Positions 32,010 through 44,886 of a DNA stretch of 64,000 nucleotides are shown in pieces. Each line of letters begins with the position of its first letter. Position 1 is the first letter of the stretch. Under the pieces are notes generated by a model that did not search any database, was not told where the DNA came from, and worked only from the letters and a program-made list of their open reading frames with translations. A program made the translations under genes and the position numbers. This DNA comes from Isoetes taiwanensis (taxonomy: Eukaryota; Streptophyta; Lycopodiopsida; Isoetales; Isoetaceae): the NCBI GenBank assembly GCA_021234155.1, contig JAJEKV010000039.1, positions 7,825,077-7,889,076 of the forward strand, read 5' to 3'.

Positions 32010-32790
32010 CTAGATGACGGTTGCCCAAAGCTCCTGCAACTCCTGGTCTCGTGCCTCGGCCTTATTGTGAAGCACTCTCAACTCTGACTGGCTCGCTTCA
32101 AAGGTAGTCTGCATGCTTTGAATGGTGGTGGCGGCCTCCGCGACCTCTGATTGGAGGCGGGAGATGGTTGCCCTTGTCTCCTGGTCAGCACGTTGCCTAT
32201 CTTGTGCCATGGTCTCTATGATGATGGAGAGGGAGTCCACACGAGCCCGCAGGTCAACAAGATCTTGCTTCTGTTGTTGTCTTTCGAAGTGTGCTAAACG
32301 GATGTCGTCTTCCAGTTGTTGTGTACGGGTCTCCATCTCTGCAATTCGCTGCCTATCTGCTGCCAGTTGTCTTCTGAGAACATGGAGCGCCGAGGCCTGG
32401 ATCTCTTCCGCCAGGTCTGCAATTCGGGTCCTGTTGCATGCGATTCCTGCCTCCAGGTTTTTCAAGGCCGTCGTCTATGCCTGGTCTGCCATCGGGTCAG
32501 GACAACAATCAATCTTCTCTCGGGTCAATCTTGCTGATTGGGCCTTTGCCCGTGCTTCTCTCCAGTGGCCTCTCCCTTGTTCGTGCCGTCTGGTCGGAGC
32601 CGTTTACGTGGGGGGACCATCCGCTTGATTCTCTTGGGCGGGCTCATCCTGTCTGAGATCCGCAGCTTGGGGGCATGCATGGGCAGCAGTTGGGGGCTGG
32701 GGCTGGACCTGGGTTTGGATAGTGGCTTGAGGAGTGTCTCCATCCAGGTGGGGATTTGGGTAGGGGGTACATAAGTGGCCATTCTTGATT
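32010..32790 (-). pseudogene. LINE ORF1-like coiled-coil protein, LINE-A
   Basis: Minus strand. The 151-codon frame 32465-32010 is a long heptad-rich coiled coil (QQLEDDIRLAHFERQQQ, then Gln/Arg/Glu-rich). A second frame, 32782-32525, is Pro-rich with a basic end. Together they precede the endonuclease on the same strand, as ORF1 does in LINEs, where it is the RNA-binding chaperone. GC content is clearly higher than in the flanks. No zinc knuckle is seen. The same arrangement is repeated at 57.1-58.7 kb. Confidence 0.6.
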
Positions 32791-33019
32791 ACATTCCGCA
32801 AGGTCAAGAAGTGAATTAAAAGCGCACAAGGAGTATTTGGGGATTTAAAGATTAAAAGGAAAGCATAAAGAGTGCCCGCCCTTAGTGGTTGGCATGGGGG
32901 GGTTGGGGGGTTCAACCCTATGGGTGGGGGCTCAATTTTGGTTAGTGCAGGAATTCTTTTGGAATGGGAAGGAGTTGGAAGGTGGCTTGGAATGGGAAGG
33001 AGTTGGAAGGTGGACTATT

Positions 33020-33480
33020 CAAGCTTGTGGCCTCTAGTCTAGAGAGAGAATGTAACCTGAGGGCTTACAATCAGAGCCTAGGCTTCAGTACCATTCACCA
33101 CGCGCAAGGCGCGGGCAGAGTCGCCTTTGACCAAAACCCTAGAGAGAGTGTGGCTAAATTACCCCAAGGAGAGGGAAAATGTGCCAGAGAGAGGGGAGAG
33201 GGAAAATGTGCAAGAACAAGTTGTACCAGGAGAAAGGATGGAGCAAGGAAGAAAGGGTGCCAGGGAGAGGGGAGAGGGAAAATGTGCAAGAACAAGCTGT
33301 ACCAGGAGAAAGGATGGAGCAAGGAAGAAAGCATTGTGCAACAACTGGGAGAGCCAATTCTAGAGAGAGAAAGTGCGCTAGAGAGAGAAGGCAAGGAGCA
33401 AGGAGAAAGGAGCAAGGAGCAAAGCGCAAGGCGCTAGGTGCTAGAGAGAGAAGGAGCAAGGCGCTAGAGATAAAACAACC
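33020..33480. repeat. Purine-rich tandem repeat, 76-bp unit
   Basis: GGAAAATGTGCAAGAACAAG recurs at 33201 and 33277 within a 76-base unit; partial units flank it. The rest is GAGAGA/AAGGAGCAAGG simple sequence. It may be the 5' untranslated region of LINE-A, which would start about here on the minus strand. Confidence 0.6.
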
Positions 33481-33489
33481 CTAAAGTAG

Positions 33490-35300
33490 CGTTGCAAGGG
33501 AGAGGTTCTTATTTTTTGCTCGGGGGCCGGGGGGAGGGAGAGTTAGTCCGAAGTAGGGAGGGTGAGAATGCAAAATTAGGGGATTTTGCTGGTACTAAGC
33601 TCTTTATTTTGAGGTTTGCAGATAACATATTGGGTCATGTATATGACGATTGTAATTATGAAATGTTGTTGTATATCATGGAAGAGATAAAGCTCAACAA
33701 AAAACAATAGAACATGGCATGCTGTTTGTATTGATCATGTGTAGTCTGACTTGTAATACCCATCTTCGTAATCATTCCCTCTATCTTGTCTAGCTTTGGC
33801 ATCATTCTGTCTATCTTGTCTAGCTTTGTCATCATTCCCTCTACCTGTAGCACGACTTCTAATACATGGCATGCAAATTTCATTTGAAGTCATATGTTGT
33901 CTAGCTTTGTCATCATCCCTCTATCCTATCATACCTTTATCCTAGCTGATGGCCATCATATCATGTTAAAAAATGCCTGGCTTGATTGCCTAGGAATGAA
34001 TTGGAGTGGAATCCAGTTTTCGACCATTTTATTTACCCAACCATTTGGCTAATGCCAACAAAGTAGGGAAGATAAAATTAATAAACGATGATGGCAATCT
34101 CCAATTGCTTATCATCTGCAAAGGACTGACTCTCTTTTCTCTATTTTTTATTGTGTTCTATTTTCTATGATGGTAATAACACTGTAATGTTTCCAATTGC
34201 AAAGATCTCACCCTTTCCACTACTTTCTATGACCATGCCGCAACATTACAAAAGATGTGTGCTTTCGTGGATAGCCTTGAATTATGCATGCCTAAAATTC
34301 TCTAATGTCTCATGTGCCTTGCATACTGTGTTTATTATCTCATTCAACAATTACACTACGTGGCAATTATAACATCACAACCATAAAGATACGGAGGATA
34401 CAACATAAATAATTTAAAAGGCTTGGAGTAGGCATAAAATTTATTTGGCACACTCATCCTTCACACTCATCTGCTTTTGAAAATCCTTCAACGTGGCTTA
34501 TCCCTGAACATCCTGTTTTAAGCCTTTAACACCGTGCCTTATCGTTCAACATCCTCTTTTAAGCCTTTAACGTCGTGTGAAGACGTTCCATATATTCAAC
34601 ATGAAATTCTAGCTTTCTCCAATATTAGATGATTGCATGTCCAAATATAGAGCTAGGCATAGACAGCACCATGGAGTTTCCATGTGCATTTTGCAGTAAT
34701 AAAAGAGCATCTGCTAACCTCAAAAAATATCTCCAAGATAAGTAGTATGGGTAATGAGTGTTGGCTTGAAATTACTTATCGTGGTTTCTACTTCTGTGCA
34801 GCAACATAGTAAGCATCAATCCAAGAAGAGAAAATAATGGAAATTAAATTCCTCAATAGGACACGCATTGTTAGAACTTCGATTGCTAAATGTTTAACTT
34901 GGGGAATCAGATAAATTGCCAGTGAAGCCAGGTTAACTACCATTGGTAACAAAACTTAATTCATTCTTCTGAAATATGGATGCATACCAGATCAATGAGA
35001 GATGCAATGCAAGCACCAGTGTGTACTAAAAGACCTGATTTTCCAAAGCCAAACCATATTCGACAAAATCAATAAAATCTAGTATCTGCAAAGTACTTCG
35101 GTGTGCTGGTGCATTGTTAAAACATTCAAAGAGATAATAGAAATTGAGTTTGCATCTAAGCTTTTCAACTAAAGTCTAGATTAAGAGAACCCATAGAGTA
35201 ACAACCTTGCTCGATATAATAATCAGTGACGGTATTCTTGTTGACCTAGTATCTGACCATGTTGCGGCAAGAGGAAACCATGCTACAATATATAAAGTTG
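33490..35300. other. No gene recognised; small tandem duplications
   Basis: AT-rich spacer. A unit of about 33 bases with TATCTTGTCTAGCTTTG is repeated around 33775-33850. A unit of about 42 bases with CATCCT-TTTTAAGCCTTTAAC is repeated around 34497-34580. No coding signal. Confidence 0.45.
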
Positions 35301-35457
<157 letters not shown>

Positions 35458-35963
35458 GCATATGAAATCATCTGATTACTACAATAAGAAGCTCGAATTT
35501 AACAGAGCAAGCCAAAAACTTCAAAGAGCTGAAGAAAGCACTTTCGCGATCAAACAACAGGGGAATAAATCGGTGACTTGCCATGCCGGGGCTTGAAATG
35601 TTTGAAGATGCAGATCCGGCATTAGATAGCCTGAAGAATTCGATTGTAGAAGCTTGGCTATGGCGGGTGATACACGTTATTCTAAAAGCTTTAACAATTG
35701 CCCGCTCGGAGTTACCAAAATTAAATGCCATCGGACCTATCATCGAGGAATGCCCGAACCATTGACCCAAAATGACCCAAAATGAAATTCATAGAATGAA
35801 TTTAGAAGAAATAAAAGGAAAAAATAACATGTCCGACGGCCTCGATCAAAACCCCCAAATTAAATACCCAAATCCAACAGCATATATTAAAGCCCCAAAT
35901 AGATTTAAATTCTTAAATCTAACTGTCTAGAACAAAAGCCCCAAATAAAGGGGCTTTAAATCT

Positions 35964-36180
35964 GGGCCGTCGATCTCGCACATTCGACGGCCCAAATCAA
36001 TCTCTACCAAAAGGGGGCAAGCCACAAAAATTGAATTGGGGCTTTTGTTGTGGGCCGTTCATCTCAGAGATGGACGGCCGAGATCAATCTCTACCAACAT
36101 TTTGGTACACCAACAATAGGGTTGCTTGGGGAGTTACGAGGTGGCACCGTCTGGGCCGTCCATCTCAGAGATGGACGGCC
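35964..36180. repeat. Three GGCCGTC hairpins, two in a 101-bp tandem unit
   Basis: A 29-base inverted repeat with arms GGGCCGTCGA/TCGACGGCCC lies at 35964-35992. A 27-base near-perfect one with arms GGCCGTTCATCTC/GAGATGGACGGCC lies at 36053-36079, and a perfect one with arms GGCCGTCCATCTC/GAGATGGACGGCC at 36154-36180. The last two are 101 bases apart within a tandem duplication. All share the GGCCGT/ACGGCC ends. Confidence 0.75.
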
Positions 36181-36929
36181 GAGATCAATCTCTACCAACA
36201 TTTTGTGGCATCAAATCTCTACATCATTTGAGACTCTACATCATTTGTGGCACCCAATATAATTGTATTATCCTTAGAGAACGCTATATAATGGTAAGCA
36301 TTTTTTCTACCATCATTTTGACTGATTCCTCATTCATCGTTCTTAGAGTAGAATCTTATTTGTTTTAATTTTCTTAAAAAATGTATGAATGGCTTGCAAC
36401 AGCATTTCTGTAGGAATGTATTGTTCTATAATGAAACAGTGATATTCTTCGTGATATCTAATGGTCTTTTCCATCTCATTACTTCTTTGCAATAAAGGCC
36501 TTTAATTCCAATGATTCCATGTTGAATTCATCCAGGTTATTTTCCTTTGCTTTGAGATTTGATTGCTATGCCCCGACATCTTTGTTTTGTTATTTCATTT
36601 CGGTTGTAAGTTCTTCATAACTTTAGCGGATGTGAAGCTAAATCACTTTTACAGATCATCAATGTTGTAGTATTTGCTAATGCTTGCTTTTGTAATCAAT
36701 GTATAAACCATAGGATTGGCCATTACGCTAAGGGGAAATTAAGGTAGCGACTTAAGGCATTGGGAGCACAAGCTCAAGCATTTAGGGAAATTTACACATA
36801 TATACTCGAGTTCTTGCCGTATTTCATCTTGGTAGTCATGCTTGAAATACATGATATTTAAAATGTTCAAAGTTCATGAAATAATGCAAATTTTGAGCAC
36901 TGACTAGTGTACCCTTTGCGAATAATCCA

Positions 36930-38235
36930 GGTTTACAAAACAGTAGAGTTTATCAAGGCAAAAGGAGGGAAGCGGTCACTGACCCAAGAACAAAACTTTG
37001 TTATGCGAATGCCTGAGTTTTTCAAAAGAATCAGAGCCCTCTCAGATGAACTTGTGCAAGGCTATTTATATCTTAATAGGTATTTTAATAGAACTCAGGC
37101 CAACCTTACCATTTACAATGATCTATGTTTGTTTGCAAATAATTCTGCGGAACACTATTTAGAAAATTAGTTTGTTCTCATTCAGTACCACCAGTTAGCC
37201 GGTTAAGTGGAAGCATTTGAAAGCATGTTCGTAGCTGCAGATTTTTTTTCTTAATGTGAATAACGAGTTCCAAATCTCAAACAGCTTTCTGAATCCTTTT
37301 CCAAGTATCCTTCCGGTTTGAGTGAGATTTGCAGTTTTGAGTCACTATTTATTAATGTAAATGTTTGGATGTCGGCACTGCCTATTGCACTGCCAGAAAT
37401 GGATGTAGGCACTGCCTCTTGCAGCCCAATGTATGCAAATCCCAAATCTGATGTTATTTCTGTCGGATATGCTCTAGTTGGTTGTCTATTGATAGTCAAA
37501 TTTGCCATCGCATAGCCATGCCGTAAAACAATAGTGGTTCATCTGCTGTTGCATCTAGTGATTTTCTGAGCTGCCAGTTGGTGCCGAAACTGCTGAACAG
37601 GGTACCTAGTTCTATGCAAGGCAGTAAATTATGACAAGGTATGGTGGTTTGATACTCTGTAGATGAGGTTATACGGCCTTCAAAATTTGTACAACAGTAT
37701 TGTGGATGCCATTGGCTATTCTATGTTCAGGAAGAATCAATGTTGTTCAAAAGCCAAGAGTAATTATTTACGCCTATGGGTTAGCAGTAGAAGATACCAT
37801 CAGGGGTGGAAGATACCATCAAGGTAATGCATTAGCACTTGCTTTTTTTCTCTCTCTACCAGCATTTCTATCTTGATCTTGCAGTTTAAAGACATTGATA
37901 GAGGGCTAGAAAGTAATGGTGCATTTGCAATGTCTCTTTACCATTCGAAGTATGGGAATGGAATACCACATTCAAGGTATAAAAATGAATCTTCTTTTTT
38001 TGCCTCTCAAGTTGAAATTAAGTTTGTGCATCTGAGTAGTACCTGGGCATTATTAAAATAGATGAATTCCTGGGGGTTCTTACAAGCTTCTGTGCTTTAG
38101 AGACTGCCAGATGAACTTTTTTTTCTCAATTTCTTCGTTTTCTATAGTACACACTTGACTTGACCCCAAACTGCAGGGATAAAGAGTGTAGCCAATATGG
38201 TGAAAAGACAGTGCGGTTTCTGCAGATACAGAGGT
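36930..38235 (+). other. Possible orphan exons of an unrecognised gene
   Basis: A frame after a good acceptor (AATAATCCAG, about 36931) encodes VYKTVEFIKAKGGKRSLTQ and more, ending near 37045. Another segment between CTTGCAG and CAAG/GTATAA (about 37884-37977) encodes FKDIDRGLESNGAFAMSLYH. A third lies between CTGCAG and AGAG/GTGTG (about 38178-38233). Splice-like borders and codon-like composition suggest exons on the plus strand, but I recognise no domain and cannot show that they belong together. Confidence 0.25.
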
Positions 38236-39327
38236 GTGTTCACACGAGAATAATGCACATTATTTTCCCTAGCACTATGGCAGAATGGAGCATCTCAAGC
38301 TTACAAGGCACTTGCATATATTTTGGTGATGCAAAATGGTATGGCCAGTGGTTATGAGCAGCTCATTTGATGCCTACGAGATGCAAACAAATATAATATT
38401 GCACTTTTTTCTTGGGAGTTCCTTCAGCTTATATCATATATTATCATGTCATGTCCAGGGGTGACAGGTCATTGTGTAGGTTTGCAGCATTCTCCAATGT
38501 CCAATGTTGTTGTTGGCCAGTTCATTATCTACAATGGCTGGCGTTAGCCTGTTTATACAAGATATTTATATGTCCATGTTCCTGGGTGGCTGAACCTTTT
38601 GTGGGTTCACCTGTTATCAGCTCTTTGAATGTGGGCTCAGCAACTTTCTTCAACCAACCAACCTGATTTTTAAAAATATGAGAAAGTGATTAGAAACAAA
38701 CCGGAAAAAGGATTCAGATGGACTTTCAGGTTCCTAGTGCAGATTCTGCTGTTTTTTTGAAGACACCTGATTATTGAAATGGTTCCCTATTAGTTGAGAA
38801 ACAAGCTCCATCAAACAAAGGTTCATAAGCAGGATTTGGTGACGGCATGTAGACGAATGGCTTGTGTTTATTGCGGCAGCATCACAAAATTTTGACAGTT
38901 TGAAATATCCTGTACTGCTGGCGTATCATGATAGTTAATTGTGAAATAAGAGGTATTTCCTTTTGAGATGTTAGCTAGGTCGTCACTTTGAAGAGAGAGA
39001 AAGCGGTAATCTGTGTCTCTATGTCCCAAAACATGTGAGAAGAATATTCTAAACTCTTTGTTGAATTAGAAGACATTCTTTGTCTAATAGGAACTTGCTG
39101 TTTATACTGCTCCTGGGCAAGCAGTGAGAACACTATCATCAATAAGCTTTCAAAATACAAACTAGCAAAACGGAACTTCCTTTTTTTTCTTTGCAATGCT
39201 GGAAAGGGTTTCTGAGGCCACCAGGATCTCTTTCTACTGGCCACTTTTAACTTCTGGGAAAATGTTCATAAGGTATAGAAAAACAAGCTTGAAAAATTAC
39301 CTGAGTTTATTGAAAGGATTAGCAACG

Positions 39328-39372
39328 ACTATATCTCTGAATGTACTGACTATATCTCTGAATGTACTGTAA
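39328..39372. repeat. Tandem duplication, 23-bp unit
   Basis: GACTATATCTCTGAATGTACT occurs twice back to back. The surrounding 38240-39650 holds no recognised gene. Confidence 0.7.
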
Positions 39373-39680
39373 ATGTAGACATAAGTTTTACACCATACGT
39401 GAGTTTATTCTTTCTATAGAAATAGTTATATAGAAATTTTCCTATTGACAGCCTTAACAAAGACACATTAGAAATTTGAATTTAAAGGAATTGTGTAAGA
39501 GATGGAAAGAAGCCATTCTTATATTGGCCATAGGGAATACACTTGGAAATAGATCATATGCCACTCAATTCAAGCATGCCTTAATTTGAGACTTATTGCT
39601 TGAGGGAAGTGGGTCGATGCCCATGTTATCAAAGCTAGATATTTTTTAAAGAACTAGATATTTTCCTTTGGAATAGCCTC

Positions 39681-40075
39681 GTTAACATGCATGCATAGAC
39701 TGGAAACTTGGCAGATGCATCTCAAGTATTTGATGATTTGGCAAAATGTAATGTGTTTTACATCGATTGCAATGATATCAGGCGATGCCTAGTTGGCAAA
39801 GGCCAGGAAGCCCTCGAGCTCTTCCTGCAGATGCACGGAATGCATGGCATAAATCTGTGCACTTAATGCATTGGCAATCATAAGGGCCTTGCAAGTGCCT
39901 TCACGCTTATGTTCTATAGGGGCCTTGCAAGTGCCTTCATGCTTATGTTCTGAAACTAAAGTGTGAGGTTGGCAATATTGCCTCTAACATGCTTGTGGAT
40001 ATCTATGCCAAATGTGGAGATGTCTAGGCACGGTGTTATCTCGTGGACAATCATTTCAGGCTATGCGCCAATAGG
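39681..40075 (+). pseudogene. PPR protein fragment (pentatricopeptide repeats)
   Basis: Plus strand. NLADASQVFDDLAKCNVF, then QEALELFLQMH, then NIASNMLVDIYAKCGDV read as the consensus of PLS-type PPR repeats (the VFD, ALELF..M and MLVDMYAKCG blocks). These proteins bind organellar RNA for editing or processing. The reading frame shifts between blocks and has several stops (one in the first repeat near 39705), and a 39-base stretch containing GGGCCTTGCAAGTGCCTTC is duplicated near 39885-39950. It is a short dead piece; PPR genes are usually long and intronless. Confidence 0.75.
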
Positions 40076-40860
40076 GAATAGCATTGAAGCCCTTCCCCCG
40101 TTTTACTTCAATTGAGATCTCATTTGCAATGTCTCTCAATTAGTTCGTTTGTATTTAATGTTTGAGAGGTCGATAATAGGATTTTTATCTTTTGAGCATT
40201 GTAGTTTTAAAACAATTCATTTCAAACTCCCAATATCATTACTGCAATGTAAGTTGTCTATATCATACTGCAAAAGCCAAGCAAACATGATGAATGTTAA
40301 CAGCATGTGCATGCATGTAGCGTCTTAGTTTAACTTGCAATGAGGAATATTTTATAGATGCTCTTTACATAAGGAAAGTTTAATGTACATGTTGCATCAG
40401 GTGTAAATGTACATGTTTGTTCTCTTATTTACCACTGTTTTTCCAATTCAAAATACCAAACAAAATGTCCTTGTCTGCAGACAATGCCATAGAAGACCTA
40501 TCAAATATTAGTAGCTCTTGAGCACGATAGCTTCTTGAATTGGTGGGCCTCCACAAGACAGTGCCACTGAAGAAGGGATTCATGACACATTTACCCAGCT
40601 TTTATTAGATCTCATACGTTTGTAGTAAATTTAAACAAGTTTGAATATTTATTGAAGTTGGACAAATTTGCTTCGCTTTCTGGTTGCATGGCTATTGCCA
40701 CAAGTTCTAGTGAGCGCTTAAGTAATCTACATCATTCATGTAGGTTGTTTGTGCAGATAGACTCCATATTTTGACATGCAACTGAAAGTTGATAATATTG
40801 ATACCCATTTATTTCTAAATGCCTAATTGCTTTCTTTCTTTGTTTTATCTTTTATCAGAA

Positions 40861-41270
40861 GGCCATTCGACGGTATTGTAGATGAAATCGAAAAAATGAT
40901 TCGTTCTTCTGTTGAAAAGGTATATAACACTTTTAACACACATTTTTGGAGTTAGTCAGACTTTGTTATTTTGAATTTTAAATCTTATATGAAACAGGAC
41001 AAGCAGGTTAACGGGAGCTGCAACCTTACTCCCCCGCAGAAAAATTCTATTTTGCTGGCAAATTTTGCCACCAAATCAGAACATTGCCACATCTGAGGCA
41101 ATGAAGCTTGCTTGTTTTGTAGGGGATCTTAAGGTGCTTTGCAATGATTTTTTGAATAATCTTAAGGAATACTCCAGTAGCTTGGGGAATGTTAATATAT
41201 CTCTGGAAACTCTCGAAGAATCTTATAGAATATTTCCAAAATATTGGATAGTCTTAATGGAATGCTGATA
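40861..41270 (+). other. Possible orphan exons before the TA tract
   Basis: After a good acceptor (TTTTATCAG) the frame RPFDGIVDEIEKMIRSSVEK ends at AAG/GTATAT (40920). About 75 bases later AAACAG opens another segment; its 67-codon frame 41065-41268 has a helical look (KVLCNDFLNNLKEYSS). Family unknown. If a host gene was here, the retroelement at 41496 has cut it off. Confidence 0.25.
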
Positions 41271-41339
41271 AACTTAAAAATCTTATAGAAACTTACGTAC
41301 GTACATTCGTCTCCGTACACCCCTTATAGTACACATACT

Positions 41340-41501
<162 letters not shown>

Positions 41502-41543
41502 CTTTGCCAAAGCCTTGAACACAAAGCTTTGACATTCCAGAAC

Positions 41544-41594
41544 CCAAGTTCCAGAACTTATCAGTCCCCAGTCTTTCGGCTGGGGGAACCTTGG
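41544..41594. repeat. Terminal stem-loop of the direct repeat
   Basis: Outer arms CCAAGTTC and GAACCTTGG enclose an inner stem CCCCAGTC/GGCTGGGG with a TTTC loop and a 13-base side bulge. It is duplicated at the equivalent place in the right repeat (about 49103-49153) without change. In element sense it lies about 50 bases from the 3' end, a plausible recognition structure for the RT. Confidence 0.55.
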
Positions 41595-42854
41595 AGATAT
41601 TCAGAGACCAGCAAAATAATTTTCTGCTATTAAATCATAATACATGTTAAATAAGCAACCGTGTTCTTTCTGAACATATACAAGATATTTTTTCAAACAT
41701 ATACGACCACATAAGACCGAGTACAAGCTTTTTTTTCCGGCAAATCTTGAATTTCCTAATGTCCTCATGGACAAATGGTATTATGTCCAGATTCCCATTT
41801 GTTAAGTAAATCATGTGATTCTAAAATATGGGTCATGTGATTCTAAAACCTGCGTGTAAATTTCTACTGTTAACATTCACATATAAATGCTTAAAAATGC
41901 CTTACTGGCTTAAAACGCTTTAATGTGAAGCAATAGTGCAGATCAAGACAGAATACACTATTTGCAATAGAGACTGTGAAGCCTAAATAGATAAACAGCT
42001 TTATGTACTCCTGATAGCTCAGATATGAAGGAAATTCACACCGATTTCAATAAAGGAAATTATGCCAGCTCCATTGAGCATGCAGATTAAAACATGCATA
42101 GAAAGGGTAGCCTATTTTGTTTTCAATTTAACTTTAACTTGCAATGAAAAAACAGTGCAGATTTAGAACATAATATTTTAGAGGTTGCACGTACTAACTC
42201 AGAGTAATGTAAGCCCTTCAAAAACGATAACCAAACATGATTATAAGGACCTTAAAATGAGAAAGATGATAAAACTTCCATTAAACGTGTATCAATTGAA
42301 AAAGATGGACTGCATTATGTGCCAAAAGGCATCTGCCATACTGTTAAAGTGCATGTAGAATGCAGCATAAGGAAATATTTCAATTAACTAGAGACTTTAC
42401 TTACTGCAATCCTCTTGCATACAGTGTAAAAAGCTTTTTGGAACCAATTCTTTATGAACTCAGCTCTCAAAAGCAAAAGGAAGGTGCTGTTACCTTTGTT
42501 GAAGACATTAACAAGAAAAAGCTAATTATATTTCTGAAATACTGAGCAGACTTTGAGTAGAACGCAGTTCTCCAATTTCTTTTGTATCCAAAGCATCCAA
42601 AACATCCAAAATAAGACGAAATTGGAGGTGCAAAACTGGTTACCTGCAGCCAACCAGTCCAACATTAGCATAAAACATGGTAAAGAGGAAAGGGCTGACA
42701 GGTAAGCATTAGTTTTGCACGGTTTTTCACCCTTCACCAACCAAATTGAACAAGAATGATTTACATACTTACAATAATAAATCAGAACTATAAATATGCC
42801 CAAACACCTCTGTGAGAGCCTAGGTTTTATCCAAGTATCAGAATATCAGAAATG

Positions 42855-43214
42855 TTATTGAAAACAATTCCAGAAAACCTGATTGAGTTGTATTTCGTCA
42901 TTCATGTCTTCATCATTTGAATCCTCAGCTTGCAGGCCACCTATTGAGTCAGCCACGTTGCTAATGCTAGTTTCGGTTCTCTTTTGGCTGCACCCATCTC
43001 CTTGTGAGATATATTTGTTGATATCTCCTTGTGCTTTTGCTGCAGGAGTTGCAGAAAGCCTGTATTTCTCCACAATATCTAACAGGAACCCCTTGCTAGG
43101 TTGGGCAAGGGTTTCGTTTGCCTTCTTACATAAGGCATGTAAATCCAGACCAGCGCCCTTAATCAGGCACAGCAATTCTTGCCTGGTTAGCTTGTTCTTC
43201 CCTGTCTGTGCCAT
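42855..43214 (-). CDS. Small helical ORF in the direct repeat
   Basis: ATG at 43214, 119 codons. The first 50 residues (KLTRQELLCLIKGAGLDLHA) look like a short helical, possibly DNA-binding domain; the C-terminal part is acidic (EDSNDEDMNDE). A donor-like CAG/GTTTTC near 42880 suggests the coding part may end after about 110 residues and splice onward. The copy in the right repeat (50884-50471) is frameshifted at both ends. Family unknown. Its position inside the repeat, on the same strand as ORF1 and RT, suggests it belongs to the element. Confidence 0.4.
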   Translation of the reverse strand: MAQTGKNKLTRQELLCLIKGAGLDLHALCKKANETLAQPSKGFLLDIVEKYRLSATPAAKAQGDINKYISQGDGCSQKRTETSISNVADSIGGLQAEDSNDEDMNDEIQLNQVFWNCFQ

Positions 43215-44808
43215 GAGGGCAAAGGCGCTTCACAGGCCCACGAAGAAATGCAAAAGCCTTTGCAATGCCACAGGCTATTATACAGTAGCAAATCCGCCAA
43301 CAATGGCTCCATTTTGCAGCCGTGGATGCCATTGCTAACTAAAATAGTGATGTGCTAAAACTTACCGCATAAAATGTAATTCTACAGCAGTCTTTGTTAG
43401 CAAACCGGCTAAAAGAATGCTTACTTGCAATGAGTTCTGATTTGGCTGCCTTCCATATCATGGCATGATGTATTGAAATATTCCTGTACTTCTGTGGATT
43501 TGGTGCGGTAATCATCTCAAGTGATGTTCCTCCATTATTTATTCCAGTAGAGATCGCCAAGCACAAACCCTAGGATGGGCGGCGGCAACCGCGTTTCTGT
43601 AAAAAAAACCTGTTCGAACCCTAAACTTACAATGTCATATTATTTTTTATTGTTATATTACAAGTATCCTAAGTGTTACACCCATTATCCTAAGTGTTAC
43701 ACCCATTAGAGTGTTACACATGGACTTTTAGCCCATGGCTCCCTGCAAAACGGTGTCATGGCCCATAATTGATAAATGTAGGTTAGAACGACAGCATATG
43801 TTGGTAAAACAGGAATTTATAAGTACCAAGGATTGTTTCCTATTTCCAGATCAATTATGTATGGTCAACTATTTGGTCTTAGGCCATCAGCTGTGTTCTA
43901 TGCAAAATATCGATAGTCTAGAAAAAATGCCTGCAAGCTCCATCATCTGCGACATGTTATATTGCCGATTTTTAAATTTGTGCTACACACAAATTCTGAC
44001 CCAACTTCTGTTCAAAAATGGTCCTGTGTATCTCGCACCAAATTCTCAAGTACATTGGGGCTTACCATGTCTTGGCTTGTTCTTAGGTCCTCTACCATGT
44101 CGGCATTATGGACTTGTCACAGATAGCCATGCGTGTCCTATAAAGGCCTGCTCCATGTATTGTATCAGTAATAAAATAAAACTTGTGTTGTATGCCCAAT
44201 GCCTAGCTCTGCATAAGCGCATGAACAAAGGCGAATGCTGCTGATTCCGTGCTTAATTGGTTCTTAAAGAATTTAAAAACCTAACCTTCTCACCATGTAA
44301 CATACACCTGTGCTACGAGACCTTTGCTGAAATATTTAAACCTTTTAAAAGTCAAATAAAAGTGGATCATAATAACTAAGGACCAGAGGCTTATTCTAAG
44401 CTGTGTGTTCTTCAAAACTGCCCATTAATTTCCTGTTTATGTTACACGCCCATTAGTAGGGCATTTACCATTCTTTTGTCAACTTAAAAGTAGACCGCTA
44501 TTGTCAGAGCCGAAAGGTCAAGTTTAAGCAGTGCACTCCATATTATGTTTGGTTGTGTCATGTTAATAGGATTTCCTATGCCTGACCGAGACCAAAAGCA
44601 TGTTCTCATCTGTCTTATGCAGGGACAGTTGTTAACTTGTTGTACTATGCAGCCTTTTACAAAAGTTTCTGCAATTCCTAGGGCCAGGGGCATATCCTAG
44701 TCATGATGCTGCTCAAATACATTTGTTAATTTGATATATATGTATATATATATATGCTAAATCCTACCTCCAACCGGAAGGCAGGAAAAACCCTAAGATG
44801 TACAGGGA

Positions 44809-44841
44809 CAGGAGGATCCCCATACACTAGGGATCCTCCTG
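44809..44841. terminator. Perfect 12-bp inverted repeat 3' of the RT gene
   Basis: CAGGAGGATCCC (44809-44820) pairs with GGGATCCTCCTG (44830-44841), loop of 9 bases. It lies about 45 bases past the RT stop codon in element sense and outside the direct repeat, so it is a single copy. A role in RNA 3'-end formation or RT recognition is inference. Confidence 0.45.
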
Positions 44842-44886
44842 CCAACTGTGCTAAGAAAATATAAAAGTTGCATGTAATTCACAAAT

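Noticed and set aside
43735-44244. A 169-codon plus-strand frame in the left direct repeat (127 codons in the right copy)
   Set aside because: It lies opposite to the element coding strand, has no domain, and its start is not kept in the other repeat. Not supported as a gene.
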